DNA of 64,000 bases. Origin: a virus. Under the pieces are notes generated by a model, which ran no database searches, had not been told where the DNA came from, and worked only from the letters and a program-made list of their open reading frames with translations. This document shows, piece after piece, positions 15,321 through 24,140 of this stretch. Within the stretch, counting starts at the first letter, position 1. Each line of letters starts with the position of its first letter. A program made the translations under genes and the position numbers. Location of the stretch: the IMG/VR virus record IMGVR_UViG_3300005836_000042, positions 1-64,000 of that record, one strand, 5' to 3'.

Positions 15321-16121
15321 ATGAGCGTTCATCGCAGGCACATCGGGTTGGGGGCCGTCTCCCCCAAGAAGCTCTCCGCCGTTCTGCGCAACGGCAAGTA
15401 CATCGAGGAGTACTTCAACTACCAGCCTCGCTGCACCGCGCCGAACGGCTACTCGGATCCCAGCGGGGTCGACACGGAGACGTTCCGGGTCCACCTCAAG
15501 AACGGTGGCAACCTGCTGGGGACGTACATCGGAACGGGTACGCAGCTCGCTCCGAAGCTCACGGCTGGCGTCTTCGAGATCTCGCTCGACGAGGCCGCGA
15601 GCGACGGCGTCGAGTACAACCCCGTCAGCGAGCTGGGCGTGGGTGTTGCCTACGGGCAGCACGTCCTCACTCGTGGTGCGCAGCCTGCGCACTTCATTCG
15701 GGCGAAGCTGAAGGTGGTGGACGTCTCGGAGATCTCCTACTGCGCGGTCGGCTATCGCAAGGCGGGAGCGGTCGTGCCGGTGTTCGACAACTACACAGAC
15801 GCGGCCATCATCAAGCTCGACTCGGGTACGGTGAAGATCGACACGATCACCAACAACGCAGCGACAGCGACTACGACTACCACGAAGACCGTGGCGGATG
15901 GAGTGGAGTTCGAGCTGAAGGCGGTGCTGGAGAAGTACGCAGTGCGCTTCTTCTGCAACGGGAAGGAGTACGGCTCCAAGTTCGCCATCTACTCGGGTGT
16001 CACCAGCGTCATCCCCATGCTGTTGGTGTTCCAGAAGGCTGCTGGCGCGGGGTCGGTGGTCAGCTGCTCCGAGCTGGAGGTTGGCTTCCTGGACGACGTC
16101 GACGACCACAGGATTCTCTGA
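15321..16121 (+). CDS. Head-associated structural protein, 266 aa (decoration candidate)
   Basis: It lies right after the capsid gene. The sequence is beta-rich with short strands and turns (FELKAVLEKYAVRFFCNGKE near the end) and a Thr-run linker (TATTTTTKTV). The C-terminal 110 residues resemble a lectin or jelly-roll type domain. A capsid decoration or head-fibre protein is a reasonable inference, though a minor tail role is possible. Confidence 0.55.
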   Translation: MSVHRRHIGLGAVSPKKLSAVLRNGKYIEEYFNYQPRCTAPNGYSDPSGVDTETFRVHLKNGGNLLGTYIGTGTQLAPKLTAGVFEISLDEAASDGVEYNPVSELGVGVAYGQHVLTRGAQPAHFIRAKLKVVDVSEISYCAVGYRKAGAVVPVFDNYTDAAIIKLDSGTVKIDTITNNAATATTTTTKTVADGVEFELKAVLEKYAVRFFCNGKEYGSKFAIYSGVTSVIPMLLVFQKAAGAGSVVSCSELEVGFLDDVDDHRIL

Positions 16122-16132
16122 GGAGAGAAGTT

Positions 16133-16900
16133 GTGGATCTGGCTAGCTGGGCGGATGGGATCGACATCGAACAGGTGCCGGTAGCCCCCAGCGTGCTGCC
16201 GCGAGGCCGGGTGCAGTTGCGGGATTCGTTCCACACCGCACCCGGCTATCGCGAGATCGGGATGTTCTACTCGTGTGTCCCCGATCCGGTCTACCCCTGG
16301 GACCCGAAGGTGGTGCGGGAGATCTGGAAGTTTGCTCCCGATGCGGTGCCGATGTGGGTCCAGTGGGTTTTCATGAGTCCCCAGGAAACCGGCAACCCTG
16401 AGATCGTGGTCTTCGGGCGTCATGCGCTTGGGCGCTCGATCAAGAACCAGCGTGCGTACCTGGAGCCGTTTCGGGTGCACATGCCCACGATGCCGTGTCA
16501 GGGCCTCAAGTTCGACCGTCCAAACGACATCTGGTTCATTCATCAGGGGTTGATGGGCCAGCACCCCAAGTACAAGGATCTGCCGGGAGACTACCTCCCG
16601 TTCGATTCTGATCTCGTGAAGAAGGTGGCGGACATCTCCGAGGGCTTCAAGATGTCCGACAAGGAGTACCGCGAGCGTCTCGAAGACGTGATGATCAAGC
16701 AAGTCGTTGGTCGAGAGATGCGGCGGGTGATCCACAACAGGTTGGAGAAGGCGTACGCACGCAAGCAGGTCTTGAACTACGTGGACCGGCAGTACGAGAA
16801 GGTCTCGGAGAACGAGGCGCGTGACTACTACCTGGGGCGTGGACGACGTCGGGAGCGGAAGCCCTTTGTCGATGTGGGGTCTACCCCCACAAGGAGATGA
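16133..16900 (+). CDS. Hypothetical structural-region protein, 255 aa
   Basis: The GTG at 16133 has AGGAGAG upstream. The N-terminal 150 residues are rich in Trp, Pro and Phe (VPMWVQWVFMSPQETGNPEI). The C-terminal 90 residues are charged helices (EMRRVIHNRLEKAYARKQVL). The stop overlaps the next ATG (ATGA), so the two products are probably made together. No family recognised. Confidence 0.6.
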   Translation: MDLASWADGIDIEQVPVAPSVLPRGRVQLRDSFHTAPGYREIGMFYSCVPDPVYPWDPKVVREIWKFAPDAVPMWVQWVFMSPQETGNPEIVVFGRHALGRSIKNQRAYLEPFRVHMPTMPCQGLKFDRPNDIWFIHQGLMGQHPKYKDLPGDYLPFDSDLVKKVADISEGFKMSDKEYRERLEDVMIKQVVGREMRRVIHNRLEKAYARKQVLNYVDRQYEKVSENEARDYYLGRGRRRERKPFVDVGSTPTRR

Positions 16901-17724
16901 GCATGGCGTCCCCAGCACAGCCGTACATTCCGAACTTCGGGTACAAGCCGCAGGCGTTCACCGTCCACAATCCCTCTCCAGAGGCGGTCAACGTGCGGTG
17001 GGCGGGACTCGCGTTCACGGTCCCTCCTGCGGACACGCTCTCGCACAAGCCGGGGAAGTACGACGATGGTGGGGTCATCCCTGGAACGCTTTCCCTGGAG
17101 GACGCCTACAGCTTCGGGCCGGATGGGAACCTGCCGAACCCTGGTGCGCCGCCCAACTGGTTCGCAGCCGAGGCGGTCAGGAACATGTTGGGGATCGACT
17201 CGCAGGGGATCGCGACGAGTCCCTACGCGAAGCGAGGGCTCAGCGTGCTGCCTCCAAACCCGACGCGGGCGCAGGTGGCAGAGATCGCTGCGGCTGGGAT
17301 GAAGCGCTACCACCAGTTCCTGGTGGACTGGGCGCAGTACACCGTCATGGCGTGGGCGGACTCGGCGGAGCGGGCTCGGCGTGCGGGGGTGGCGGCGGTG
17401 CCTCCGGGACGGGACTACTACAAGGCCGAGATCATCATCAAGAAGCACAACGAGGAGATGAAGAAGATGCTGGGGTACGTGCCTCAGCAGGCTGAGCAGG
17501 AGATCGCGGACGACGACATCGAGTTCCAGGCCTACGCCATTGCTGAGGCGATGAAGATCGCCAAGACCGTGGCAGACGACAAGAACGTGAGCAGCGCTGA
17601 GCTGGCCGAGAAGATGATCGAAGACCCCAAGATCCGGCAGCAGCTGATGAAGAAGTACCGCATCCGCAGGGTGGGTCATCTCGACGTGCCCACTGTTGGG
17701 GCCGAGGGAGAAGACCCGCAGTAA
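16897..17724 (+). CDS. Hypothetical structural-region protein, 275 aa
   Basis: It is coupled by ATGA to the previous gene. The N-terminal half is Pro-rich with a beta-sandwich look (FTVHNPSPEAVNVRWAGLAF). The C-terminal half is helical (IIIKKHNEEMKKMLGYVPQQ and AYAIAEAMKIAKTVADDKNV). Its place between capsid and adaptor suggests a head-completion or head-surface role. Confidence 0.6.
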   Translation: MSMASPAQPYIPNFGYKPQAFTVHNPSPEAVNVRWAGLAFTVPPADTLSHKPGKYDDGGVIPGTLSLEDAYSFGPDGNLPNPGAPPNWFAAEAVRNMLGIDSQGIATSPYAKRGLSVLPPNPTRAQVAEIAAAGMKRYHQFLVDWAQYTVMAWADSAERARRAGVAAVPPGRDYYKAEIIIKKHNEEMKKMLGYVPQQAEQEIADDDIEFQAYAIAEAMKIAKTVADDKNVSSAELAEKMIEDPKIRQQLMKKYRIRRVGHLDVPTVGAEGEDPQ

Positions 17725-17733
17725 GGGGGTGGG

Positions 17734-18444
17734 GTGCCGTACGCTCTCGTCGATGATCTACTCAGGGACGTTGCGAGCCACTACGATGACACCGATGCGA
17801 CGGCATTCGTGTTGCCGACGTCCAAGCTCAACCGCTATCTCCATTACGTTCAGCGGACGCTCGACGAGATCTACAACTTCAAGCCGTGGCCCTGGAAGAT
17901 GGCGTACAAGACGTTGCAGTTCAACGTCAGCCCAGCGAACGGCAGGGAAGCTGCGGTCCCCAAAGACTTCGCCAATGTAGGACCGAACGGAGCGCTGTTC
18001 GACCCACGGGGAGAGCCGTGGGCCGAGATCTCGTTCCGGGACATGATCGCGCTCCACGCCAGTGGCTCTGGCCAGTCGAACCACCTCTTCGCGGTCGGGA
18101 GAAGGCAGGCGGACGCTTCTGCTGCGGTAGGGGATGGTGGGATCAAGAACGCCGACTCCAGGGGCCTGCTGATCCCGGATCCCAACCGAACCGACGTCTT
18201 CACGCTGTTCTACGAGACGTCACCGCCCAAGGCTGCACTCGGGGCGGTCATCCCCATCCCCGAGTCGATGCACAACGCTCTGCTGTTGGGGACGGTGGCG
18301 AAGCTCCAAGAGGGAAAGGCTGATCCACGAGACATCTGGCGGGCGGAGTACGTGACTGCGCTCTCCAAGCAGGTTGCTGCGCTCATGCCGTTGACGTCGA
18401 GGATGCGGCAGATGCCGATGACGACAGGGAGGCGAATGTGGTGA
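17734..18444 (+). CDS. Head-to-tail adaptor protein (candidate)
   Basis: The 236-aa protein starts VPYALVDDLLRDVASHY and continues with a helical segment containing RYLHYVQRTLDEIYN, then a beta-rich insert. This helix-insert-helix plan, and its slot after the capsid genes and before tail genes, fits podovirus adaptors that dock under the portal. The C-terminal tail (TSRMRQMPMTTGRRMW) would thread towards the tail. Its end overlaps the next start. Confidence 0.6.
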   Translation: MPYALVDDLLRDVASHYDDTDATAFVLPTSKLNRYLHYVQRTLDEIYNFKPWPWKMAYKTLQFNVSPANGREAAVPKDFANVGPNGALFDPRGEPWAEISFRDMIALHASGSGQSNHLFAVGRRQADASAAVGDGGIKNADSRGLLIPDPNRTDVFTLFYETSPPKAALGAVIPIPESMHNALLLGTVAKLQEGKADPRDIWRAEYVTALSKQVAALMPLTSRMRQMPMTTGRRMW

Positions 18445-19232
18445 AGAAGGTTCTTGCAGGGCTGGCACTCCTGCTGCTGGCTGCGCATCCGGTGGGAAGC
18501 GCAGAGGCGGTCCAGAGCGCGTTTGCCTACAACATCGACGTCGATTCAGCGACGGTCACGTACTTCAAGCACGTCGGTCAGAATGGGTCTCCCTTCGGAG
18601 GCTCGATCCTGGGGCCGGGGACCATCAAGACCACGGGCTCGTCGACTACTGTTGCGGAGGCGGTGGCAGGGAGCAACCCCTTCACCGACATCGCAGTTGG
18701 TGATGTTCTCGAAGTGGCGCCGATCGGCACCAGCGGGCGGAGAACCTACCTGCGGGTGGATGCCCGAGCGAGTGCTGCCTCCATCACGGTGGACACCGCA
18801 GTCGATCTTGGGACCGGAGTGGCGTGGCGCTACTGGAGGCTGCAGTCTGGGACCACAGTCAACGATGGGTGGTTTCCTGTCAGCGGGGCAACGAGCGTCA
18901 CGATCGGGGTCTACTGGGTCCAAGGAGATCTCGATGCGTTGCAGGTGATCTGGCAATGCAGGAGCGCAGCTCCAGGATCGAAGCCAATGCAGGTGTTCCC
19001 AGGGCTCACCTCGGAGTGCGGCTTGGGGGGCAGTGCTGCGACGGTTCCCGGCTTCTGTACCTATCCGGTTGCGCAGGTGGGCCAAGCGACCGCGACGACA
19101 GTGCAGATCGTCTTCGGCAACTACTCGGAGTGCCGCGTGGGCTTGAAGTACACGACGACTGACACCAGCGATGCCGGGGCCAACCTGGAGAAGGTGATGG
19201 TCACCGTCGACACTTCGCGGAGCACTCCATGA
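18438..19232 (+). CDS. Exported protein in the tail gene cluster, 264 aa
   Basis: GTG at 18438 has GGGAGG five bases before. The N-terminus is a standard Sec signal: VVKK, then the hydrophobic LAGLALLLLAA, then a likely cleavage after GSAEA. The mature part is beta-rich with Ser, Thr and Gly and five Cys in the second half (CRSAAPG, TSECGLGG, PGFCTY, YSECRVG), as expected for a protein oxidised in the periplasm. It is first of three consecutive signal-bearing genes. It may be a secreted surface or receptor-modifying protein, or a structural protein that matures outside the cytoplasm. Confidence 0.75.
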   Translation: MVKKVLAGLALLLLAAHPVGSAEAVQSAFAYNIDVDSATVTYFKHVGQNGSPFGGSILGPGTIKTTGSSTTVAEAVAGSNPFTDIAVGDVLEVAPIGTSGRRTYLRVDARASAASITVDTAVDLGTGVAWRYWRLQSGTTVNDGWFPVSGATSVTIGVYWVQGDLDALQVIWQCRSAAPGSKPMQVFPGLTSECGLGGSAATVPGFCTYPVAQVGQATATTVQIVFGNYSECRVGLKYTTTDTSDAGANLEKVMVTVDTSRSTP

Positions 19233-19720
19233 AGCGGGCCGCAGTTGTAGTGAGCCTGCTGCTTGCAGCAGCTCTCAGCTCATCACAGGTCCGTCCGATT
19301 CCGCCTGCTGATGTAGTCCCAGCGGCAGGGCCTGCAACTGCGCCGGTGGTGCCTGCTGACTTCACTGCCCCGACTTGCAACATTACTGCCCCAAGCACGG
19401 GTCCGGTGGCTGGGTTGTCTACCGTCGTCAGCGTGACTTCGACGGATGCTCTCAGTGGGGTGAAGAAGGTGACCTTCGCTTGGGTCTACTGTGCTGCGGT
19501 TGGAGCATGCGACCAGGTTCCTCCGAACGTGGAAGTGCAGACGGACTTGGTCCCGAACCCAGACACGACAGGCTCACCCTACACGTCGACCTGGACCTTT
19601 CCTGCATGTGGTCCATACCCTAACGACAGGTTCATGATCGTGGCCTACTGTGAGGACAACGGGGGGAACATCGTGCGGGTACGGGTTGACGACTTGCGGT
19701 TGACGGGGAGGGGATGTTGA
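19229..19720 (+). CDS. Exported Ig-like domain protein, 163 aa
   Basis: ATGA couples it to the gene before. Residues 1-19 form a signal peptide (MKRAAVVVSLLLAAALSSS). A Pro/Ala-rich linker follows, then an Ig-like beta-sandwich: DFTAPTCNITAPSTG with VVSVTSTDALSGVKKVTF is the Big/HYR-type sequence pattern seen in bacterial surface proteins. Cysteines are paired along the domain. Surface adhesion or binding to host glycans is inferred. Confidence 0.75.
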   Translation: MKRAAVVVSLLLAAALSSSQVRPIPPADVVPAAGPATAPVVPADFTAPTCNITAPSTGPVAGLSTVVSVTSTDALSGVKKVTFAWVYCAAVGACDQVPPNVEVQTDLVPNPDTTGSPYTSTWTFPACGPYPNDRFMIVAYCEDNGGNIVRVRVDDLRLTGRGC

Positions 19721-20985
19721 GAAAACTGGTAGCTGGGCTCTTCTTGCTGGCGGCTCCTGCTGCTGCGCAGGTTTCCTCCATCCCTCCGCAGTCTTCTTCA
19801 GCTGGTGTAGGGACTGAGGCGGTTCACCTGACCCAAGCCTGGACGGCACCTGCGTACGGTTCCGAGCTGGTGACGAATGGCACCTTCACTGGCAGCGCGA
19901 CTGGGTGGACGCTCGGTGGTGGAGGGGGCGCACCGGACTGGGCCTACGCGGCAAACGCTGTCTCACACACGAGCGGCGGCGGAACGGCAACGCTCACGCC
20001 TTCGACGCCAATCGTTCCATCGGTCGGGACCGACACGTTCTACATGATCACCTTCACCCTCTCTTCGGTGACGAGTGGAACGCTGACGGTTAGCTTCGCT
20101 GGAGGTTCAGCGACCTACCGCGACAGTGGGACCTACGACACCTTCTTTGGTGTGGCCTCCACTGCCAACTTAGCATTCACTCCAACGAACGACTTCGCTG
20201 GGACCATCGACGACATCTCGGTCAAGACCGCGACGAAGGCCAGCTCGGCGTTCAGCATCCCGCACAACACAGGGTCTGATGGCATTGTCGAGCTGCGGTC
20301 GAAGGGAAACGACCTCTACTTCGGAGCGTGGTCTGCCCCATGGGCAAACGCGAACACGTACTGGAACGTGACCCTCGGGTGGGGCGCTGGATTCAACTTC
20401 GGCGGCGGCGGGCCAGCGGTTCTCAACCGCGACAACGTCTGCATCGGCACCGACTCCTGCAACTGGTCGAGCCGCCTCAACGACAGCGTCTTCGTTGGTG
20501 CCTTCGCAGGCAGGTTGGTGTCGGGCAACAGCGCGAACAACACGGCAGTCGGATCTGGCGCGCTTCAGCTCTACCCCACCGGAGCCATCGTGAATGGCGA
20601 CACGATGATCGGCACCAGCACGGGGCAAAACTGGAATTCGGACAACAGCACTTGCGTGGGATACAACAACTGCATAACCGGCACGGCTCTCAACAATGTC
20701 ACCGTGCTCGGCTACAACATCACCCCCGTCACCGCCAACACCGCAGTCGTTGGCAACGGGAGCACCACCGATGTGTGGATCGGGGATGCTGACGGCTCAG
20801 GTGCTGCAGCCGCGAAGCTCCACACCAAGGGCATCGAGGACACGGGTACCACGTTTGCCTCGCTCGGGACTCCAGCGAACGGGACGCTGATCTACTGTTC
20901 TGACTGCACGATCGCGAATCCTTGCGCCGGAAGTGGTACTGGTGCGTTCGCCAAGCGTCTCAACGGCGCCTGGGTGTGTAACTAG
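19714..20985 (+). CDS. Exported adhesin-like protein with YadA-head-type repeats, 423 aa
   Basis: The signal peptide ends in AAPAAA before QVSS, a clean AxA site. Residues about 50-170 form a beta domain like a carbohydrate-binding module (GSELVTNGTFTGSATGW). Residues about 250-320 carry YadA-head-like repeats (DSVFVGAFAGRLVSGNSANN, TAVGSGAL, NSTCVGYNNCITG, NNVTVLGYNI), which form left-handed trimeric beta-rolls in adhesins and some phage fibres. The C-terminus is Cys-rich (CSDCTIANPCAGSG). A fibre with a Sec signal is unusual. Alternatives are a secreted decoy or an adhesin displayed by the host. Confidence 0.78.
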   Translation: MLRKLVAGLFLLAAPAAAQVSSIPPQSSSAGVGTEAVHLTQAWTAPAYGSELVTNGTFTGSATGWTLGGGGGAPDWAYAANAVSHTSGGGTATLTPSTPIVPSVGTDTFYMITFTLSSVTSGTLTVSFAGGSATYRDSGTYDTFFGVASTANLAFTPTNDFAGTIDDISVKTATKASSAFSIPHNTGSDGIVELRSKGNDLYFGAWSAPWANANTYWNVTLGWGAGFNFGGGGPAVLNRDNVCIGTDSCNWSSRLNDSVFVGAFAGRLVSGNSANNTAVGSGALQLYPTGAIVNGDTMIGTSTGQNWNSDNSTCVGYNNCITGTALNNVTVLGYNITPVTANTAVVGNGSTTDVWIGDADGSGAAAAKLHTKGIEDTGTTFASLGTPANGTLIYCSDCTIANPCAGSGTGAFAKRLNGAWVCN

Positions 20986-21452
20986 TGACAGAGGACATCT
21001 TCCGGGTGCTGGTGAAGGAGGAGGGGATCAAGCTCGATCCCTATCGCGACCACATGGGCTGGTGGACGATAGGCATCGGGCACCTGATCGACCGCAGGAA
21101 GGGTGGTGGGTTGCCTCCGTGGGTGAAACCCAGCTTCCCAATCACTCAGACTGAGGCCGAGGAGATGTGCCGTGACGACATCGCCACGATGGGGGTTGGG
21201 CTGAAGAACCAGCTCCATTGGTGGGAGAACACGAGCGACGTCGCCAGGAGCCTGCTGGTGCTGATGGCCTTTCAGCTGGGGGTTGGTGGAGTTCTTGTCT
21301 TCAAGCGGATGCTGGAAGCTGTGAAGGGTGGGGATTTCGATCTTGCGGCGAAGGAGATGCGGGACAGCGCGTGGTGGCGGGTGCAGACACCACAGCGTGC
21401 TGAGCGCATGGCGCAGGCGATGGAGACGCAGTCGCTGAGGGGGTTGCTCTAA
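20985..21452 (+). CDS. Endolysin, T4-type lysozyme (GH24 muramidase)
   Basis: The 155-aa protein has the catalytic triad of phage T4 lysozyme in order: Glu13 in KEEGIKL, Asp22 in YRDHMG and Thr28 in WWTIGIGHL. It cleaves the MurNAc-GlcNAc bond of peptidoglycan. No signal peptide is present, so release depends on a holin; the membrane protein at 24652-24864 is the nearest candidate. GTG overlaps the previous TAG by one base, and the stop overlaps the next ATG (TAATG). Confidence 0.92.
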   Translation: MTEDIFRVLVKEEGIKLDPYRDHMGWWTIGIGHLIDRRKGGGLPPWVKPSFPITQTEAEEMCRDDIATMGVGLKNQLHWWENTSDVARSLLVLMAFQLGVGGVLVFKRMLEAVKGGDFDLAAKEMRDSAWWRVQTPQRAERMAQAMETQSLRGLL

Positions 21453-21766
21453 TGCCTTTGGGTGGAAGTATCGCGTATGGGGGCAACCTGCTGGGTGGAA
21501 CTGCAAGCGCTCAGCAGACTCCCCCGCAGATGCCACGGCCTCAACGTCCGATGGACCCGAACAGCCAGATGGGGCAGTTCAAGCAGAAGGGCCTGCAGGG
21601 AGGCCAGCGTGGGCTTCGTCGTCCACGCGCGAGACAGCAGGCGGATGCGTTGTCGCAGCAAGGAAGGCCCCCGCAGCAGGTGACGGATGCTCTCATCAAC
21701 ATGTTGGGGTTCGACGTGAACGACCCGATGTTGAGGTTGAACCCGAGGACAGGGCGTAGGGTCTGA
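21452..21766 (+). CDS. Gln/Arg/Pro-rich small protein, 104 aa
   Basis: It is coupled on both sides (TAATG at the start, TGATG at the end). The sequence is low complexity, rich in Gln, Arg, Gly and Pro, with a short ordered end (VTDALINMLGFDVNDPMLRL). No domain recognised. A disordered virion accessory is possible. Confidence 0.6.
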   Translation: MPLGGSIAYGGNLLGGTASAQQTPPQMPRPQRPMDPNSQMGQFKQKGLQGGQRGLRRPRARQQADALSQQGRPPQQVTDALINMLGFDVNDPMLRLNPRTGRRV

Positions 21767-22488
21767 TGGCGCACAGCGATCCGTACGAGGACTGGAAGGA
21801 ACAGGGCAGGCCCGGTGGCAGCTACGAGGCGTGGCTTAGCGGGCAGACGACTGCCGCGACGGATGCTCCACAAAAACAGAACATCGCCCTACCTCAGACG
21901 GCTCAGCCTGCTGAGCAGAAAGCGGGGATCGGTGGCCCAGGCTGGAACGAAGACTTCGACCAAGCATGGGCGCGGCGCGTCCTTGACAACTCTCAGCTCA
22001 AGGATGCGTTCGGGCTCTCCGACACCTCGTCGCTGCGTGACGAGGAAACACGCAGGCAGATCAACCGGTGGCTTCGTGAGCACCGTGGAAGCGGAAGCGA
22101 TAGCAGCCCTGCCGCAGCTGGAGCGACGACTGCAGCTGCAGCGGTTCCTGCTGCTGGCAAACCAGCTAGCACAACTGGCACAGGAGCTGGGGCGAAAGCA
22201 CCGACTCAACCCACCGGCACGACGGGGAAGGCTACCGTCGTTTCTGGAAAGGAGACAGCAAGCGCTCAGCAGGCTCCAAGCTCGGGTCACCTCATTCTAG
22301 GTGGGGTTCGCCCGCCAATGGGACTCGTCTACGGGAACACGGTGGTGCCTGCGGCAGGGGGCTCGATCCCTGCGCTCCAGGGACCCTGGTGGCCGTCGTA
22401 TCCTCCAGGGAATGCCGCTAAGCTAGCGGTTCGACCGGGTACTGCATCAGCGCAAGCTGCAGCCCTGACTGAACAAAGGGGGACGTGA
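21766..22488 (+). CDS. Ala/Thr-rich hypothetical protein, 240 aa
   Basis: The N-terminal 110 residues are charged and helical (NEDFDQAWARRVLDNSQLKD). The middle is an Ala/Thr/Gly linker, and the C-terminus contains LILGGVRPPMGLVYGNTVVP. No membrane span. It overlaps the lipoprotein gene by a TGATG junction. Function unknown; a structural or assembly role fits the context. Confidence 0.55.
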   Translation: MAHSDPYEDWKEQGRPGGSYEAWLSGQTTAATDAPQKQNIALPQTAQPAEQKAGIGGPGWNEDFDQAWARRVLDNSQLKDAFGLSDTSSLRDEETRRQINRWLREHRGSGSDSSPAAAGATTAAAAVPAAGKPASTTGTGAGAKAPTQPTGTTGKATVVSGKETASAQQAPSSGHLILGGVRPPMGLVYGNTVVPAAGGSIPALQGPWWPSYPPGNAAKLAVRPGTASAQAAALTEQRGT

Positions 22489-23621
22489 TGCGGAAGAGAA
22501 CGTGGGTGTTCGCGTGGGCCTGGACGGTCGGGGCCACTCTAATTACGGGGTGCAGCACCGGGGGGCATCCGCAGCCTCCGCAACCCCCGGAGCCTCCGCC
22601 GCCGACACCGCAGTGCAGTGAGGGGCAGAGCTACAGCTGCTGGCACCGTCCTCCTGGGAACGAGTGGCTCTACGCCTGTCCGGTCTACAACTCGGCTGGA
22701 CAGGTGGTGGGGATCCTGAACGTCGCGGGCGGGCCTGCGCAGTGCCCGAAGCCGCCGACTGAGCCTCCGGTGGAACCTCCGGTTCCTCCGCCTTCTGGGA
22801 ACTACTTCCTTGACGACGAGGCACTGTCGGTCGTGGGGCCTGCCTCCAAGAACACCTGGAACAAGACGTGGGAGGCGCTCCAACAGTGGAAGGCTGCGAA
22901 CCAGGACAAGTTCCGAAACGAGAACTGCCTCAAGGCGGGAGGAGCGGGGATCGACGATGCCTACGACGGCATCGGTGCGCTTCTTCGGTCGAAGGGGTCC
23001 GACGCAGGACAGTCGATCGACGACGGCGGAAAGAAGTCGGACTGCATCTTCGTCAACGACTCGGGGAACGTCTACGAGGAGAACCACCTGTTCGAGTACG
23101 GGGGTGGGTGCTACTCGACGTCGAGCAGCTCGATCAAGAACGCATGGCGATACTCCGGTGGTGGAACGACTCCGCCGCCTGTTCAGCCTCCGCCGAGCAG
23201 TGGAGACTGTCCGCACCAGCCCTGTCCGATCCACGAGTGGACTCAGGCGACGTTGCCACCGGGATGGGATCCTGCGCTCGTGGGCTCTCCTGCGGGACTG
23301 ATGAACTGCAACCCGCATGGCTCGGGAGCTGACAAGGACTGCACACCGCTCGCGCAGCGGCAGGAGCCATTCTGCGCAGCGATCGGCATGAGTCCCTATG
23401 CGGACGGTCAGCCAAGAAACGACTGCCCCATGAGACCGGACGGTCACCCGGAGCGGCTCGACATGGAGCTGTGGTTCCTCTACGGAGGCTGGAAGCGGGA
23501 GGGAAGGAACGGGCAGGACTGCACTCCCGCGAAGTCGGAGAGCCAAGCCTCGATCCTGAACGGGACCGGAAACTGCCGCATGTGCAACGCCAAGGGCACC
23601 ATGTGCTCACCGTGGTTCTGA
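22488..23621 (+). CDS. Phage-encoded lipoprotein, Cys- and Pro-rich, 377 aa
   Basis: ATG at 22488 has a G-rich SD about six bases before; a GTG three bases earlier is possible. The N-terminus is a lipoprotein signal, MRKR, then a hydrophobic core, then the lipobox LITGC with Cys22. A Pro-rich spacer follows (QPPQPPEPPPPTPQC), then a Cys-rich domain and a second Pro linker. The C-terminal part has spaced Cys (NGQDCTPAKSES, NCRMCNAKGTMCSPW). It should be acylated and displayed on the envelope. Superinfection exclusion, an outer spanin-like role, or host surface change are possible; the size is far above classical outer spanins. Confidence 0.75.
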   Translation: MRKRTWVFAWAWTVGATLITGCSTGGHPQPPQPPEPPPPTPQCSEGQSYSCWHRPPGNEWLYACPVYNSAGQVVGILNVAGGPAQCPKPPTEPPVEPPVPPPSGNYFLDDEALSVVGPASKNTWNKTWEALQQWKAANQDKFRNENCLKAGGAGIDDAYDGIGALLRSKGSDAGQSIDDGGKKSDCIFVNDSGNVYEENHLFEYGGGCYSTSSSSIKNAWRYSGGGTTPPPVQPPPSSGDCPHQPCPIHEWTQATLPPGWDPALVGSPAGLMNCNPHGSGADKDCTPLAQRQEPFCAAIGMSPYADGQPRNDCPMRPDGHPERLDMELWFLYGGWKREGRNGQDCTPAKSESQASILNGTGNCRMCNAKGTMCSPWF

Positions 23622-23622
23622 A

Positions 23623-23973
23623 ATGCTCGACGACGATTCCATCCCTCCAGGCAAGCTGAAGCGACGAAGTGGAGACGTGATCTCTGCACAGAGGATCGTC
23701 ATGGCTCTTCTTGCGTCGACGCCACTGACGATTCCTGGGGTGGTCAAGGGAGGGCAGATGGTCCTCGACATCCACACGCAGTGGATCGAGATGCAGAAGG
23801 ACCACGAGCGGCTGCACGAGATCGAGAGACAGCTCTCCGTTGCGGACCCGCACGAGAAGCGGTTGGACTCGTTGGAGCGGTGGAAGTGCGTCCTAGGGTG
23901 GGATCCTCCGAAGACTCGGCTCAGAGGGAACACGGCGCAGTGCCATGATGGGCAACGCGATGCCGATCAGTAA
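23623..23973 (+). CDS. Hypothetical protein with amphipathic helices, 116 aa
   Basis: It starts right after the lipoprotein stop. A moderately hydrophobic stretch (IVMALLASTPLTIPGVV) precedes a charged coiled-coil-like helix (EMQKDHERLHEIERQLSVAD). That plan recalls small lysis-cassette proteins, but the hydrophobic part is weak for a membrane span. Its end overlaps the next gene by 29 bases. Confidence 0.5.
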   Translation: MLDDDSIPPGKLKRRSGDVISAQRIVMALLASTPLTIPGVVKGGQMVLDIHTQWIEMQKDHERLHEIERQLSVADPHEKRLDSLERWKCVLGWDPPKTRLRGNTAQCHDGQRDADQ

Positions 23974-24139
23974 GTACGACCCGGAGTTCGGTGGGAAGCA
24001 GGGCGCAGCCGAGGAAGCACACGCCAACATGATCAAGGAGTACGGCGCGAAGAAAGGCGAGAAGGTCTTCTACGCGACGAAGAACAAGCGGAAGAAGAAA
24101 CTGAAGGCGCACGCGCAAGCGGCTGCGCTGGGGGGATGA
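23945..24139 (+). CDS. Small basic protein, 64 aa, possible paralogue of the next gene
   Basis: Lys-rich (KEYGAKKGEKVFYATKNKRK), ending KAHAQAAALGG. The next gene ends KAHAQASALEGM and has a similar YGKEKFQKAA segment, so the two are probably related by duplication. A small nucleic-acid-binding virion protein is a possible role. ATG at 23945 or 23948. Confidence 0.6.
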   Translation: MMGNAMPISKYDPEFGGKQGAAEEAHANMIKEYGAKKGEKVFYATKNKRKKKLKAHAQAAALGG

Positions 24140-24140
24140 G

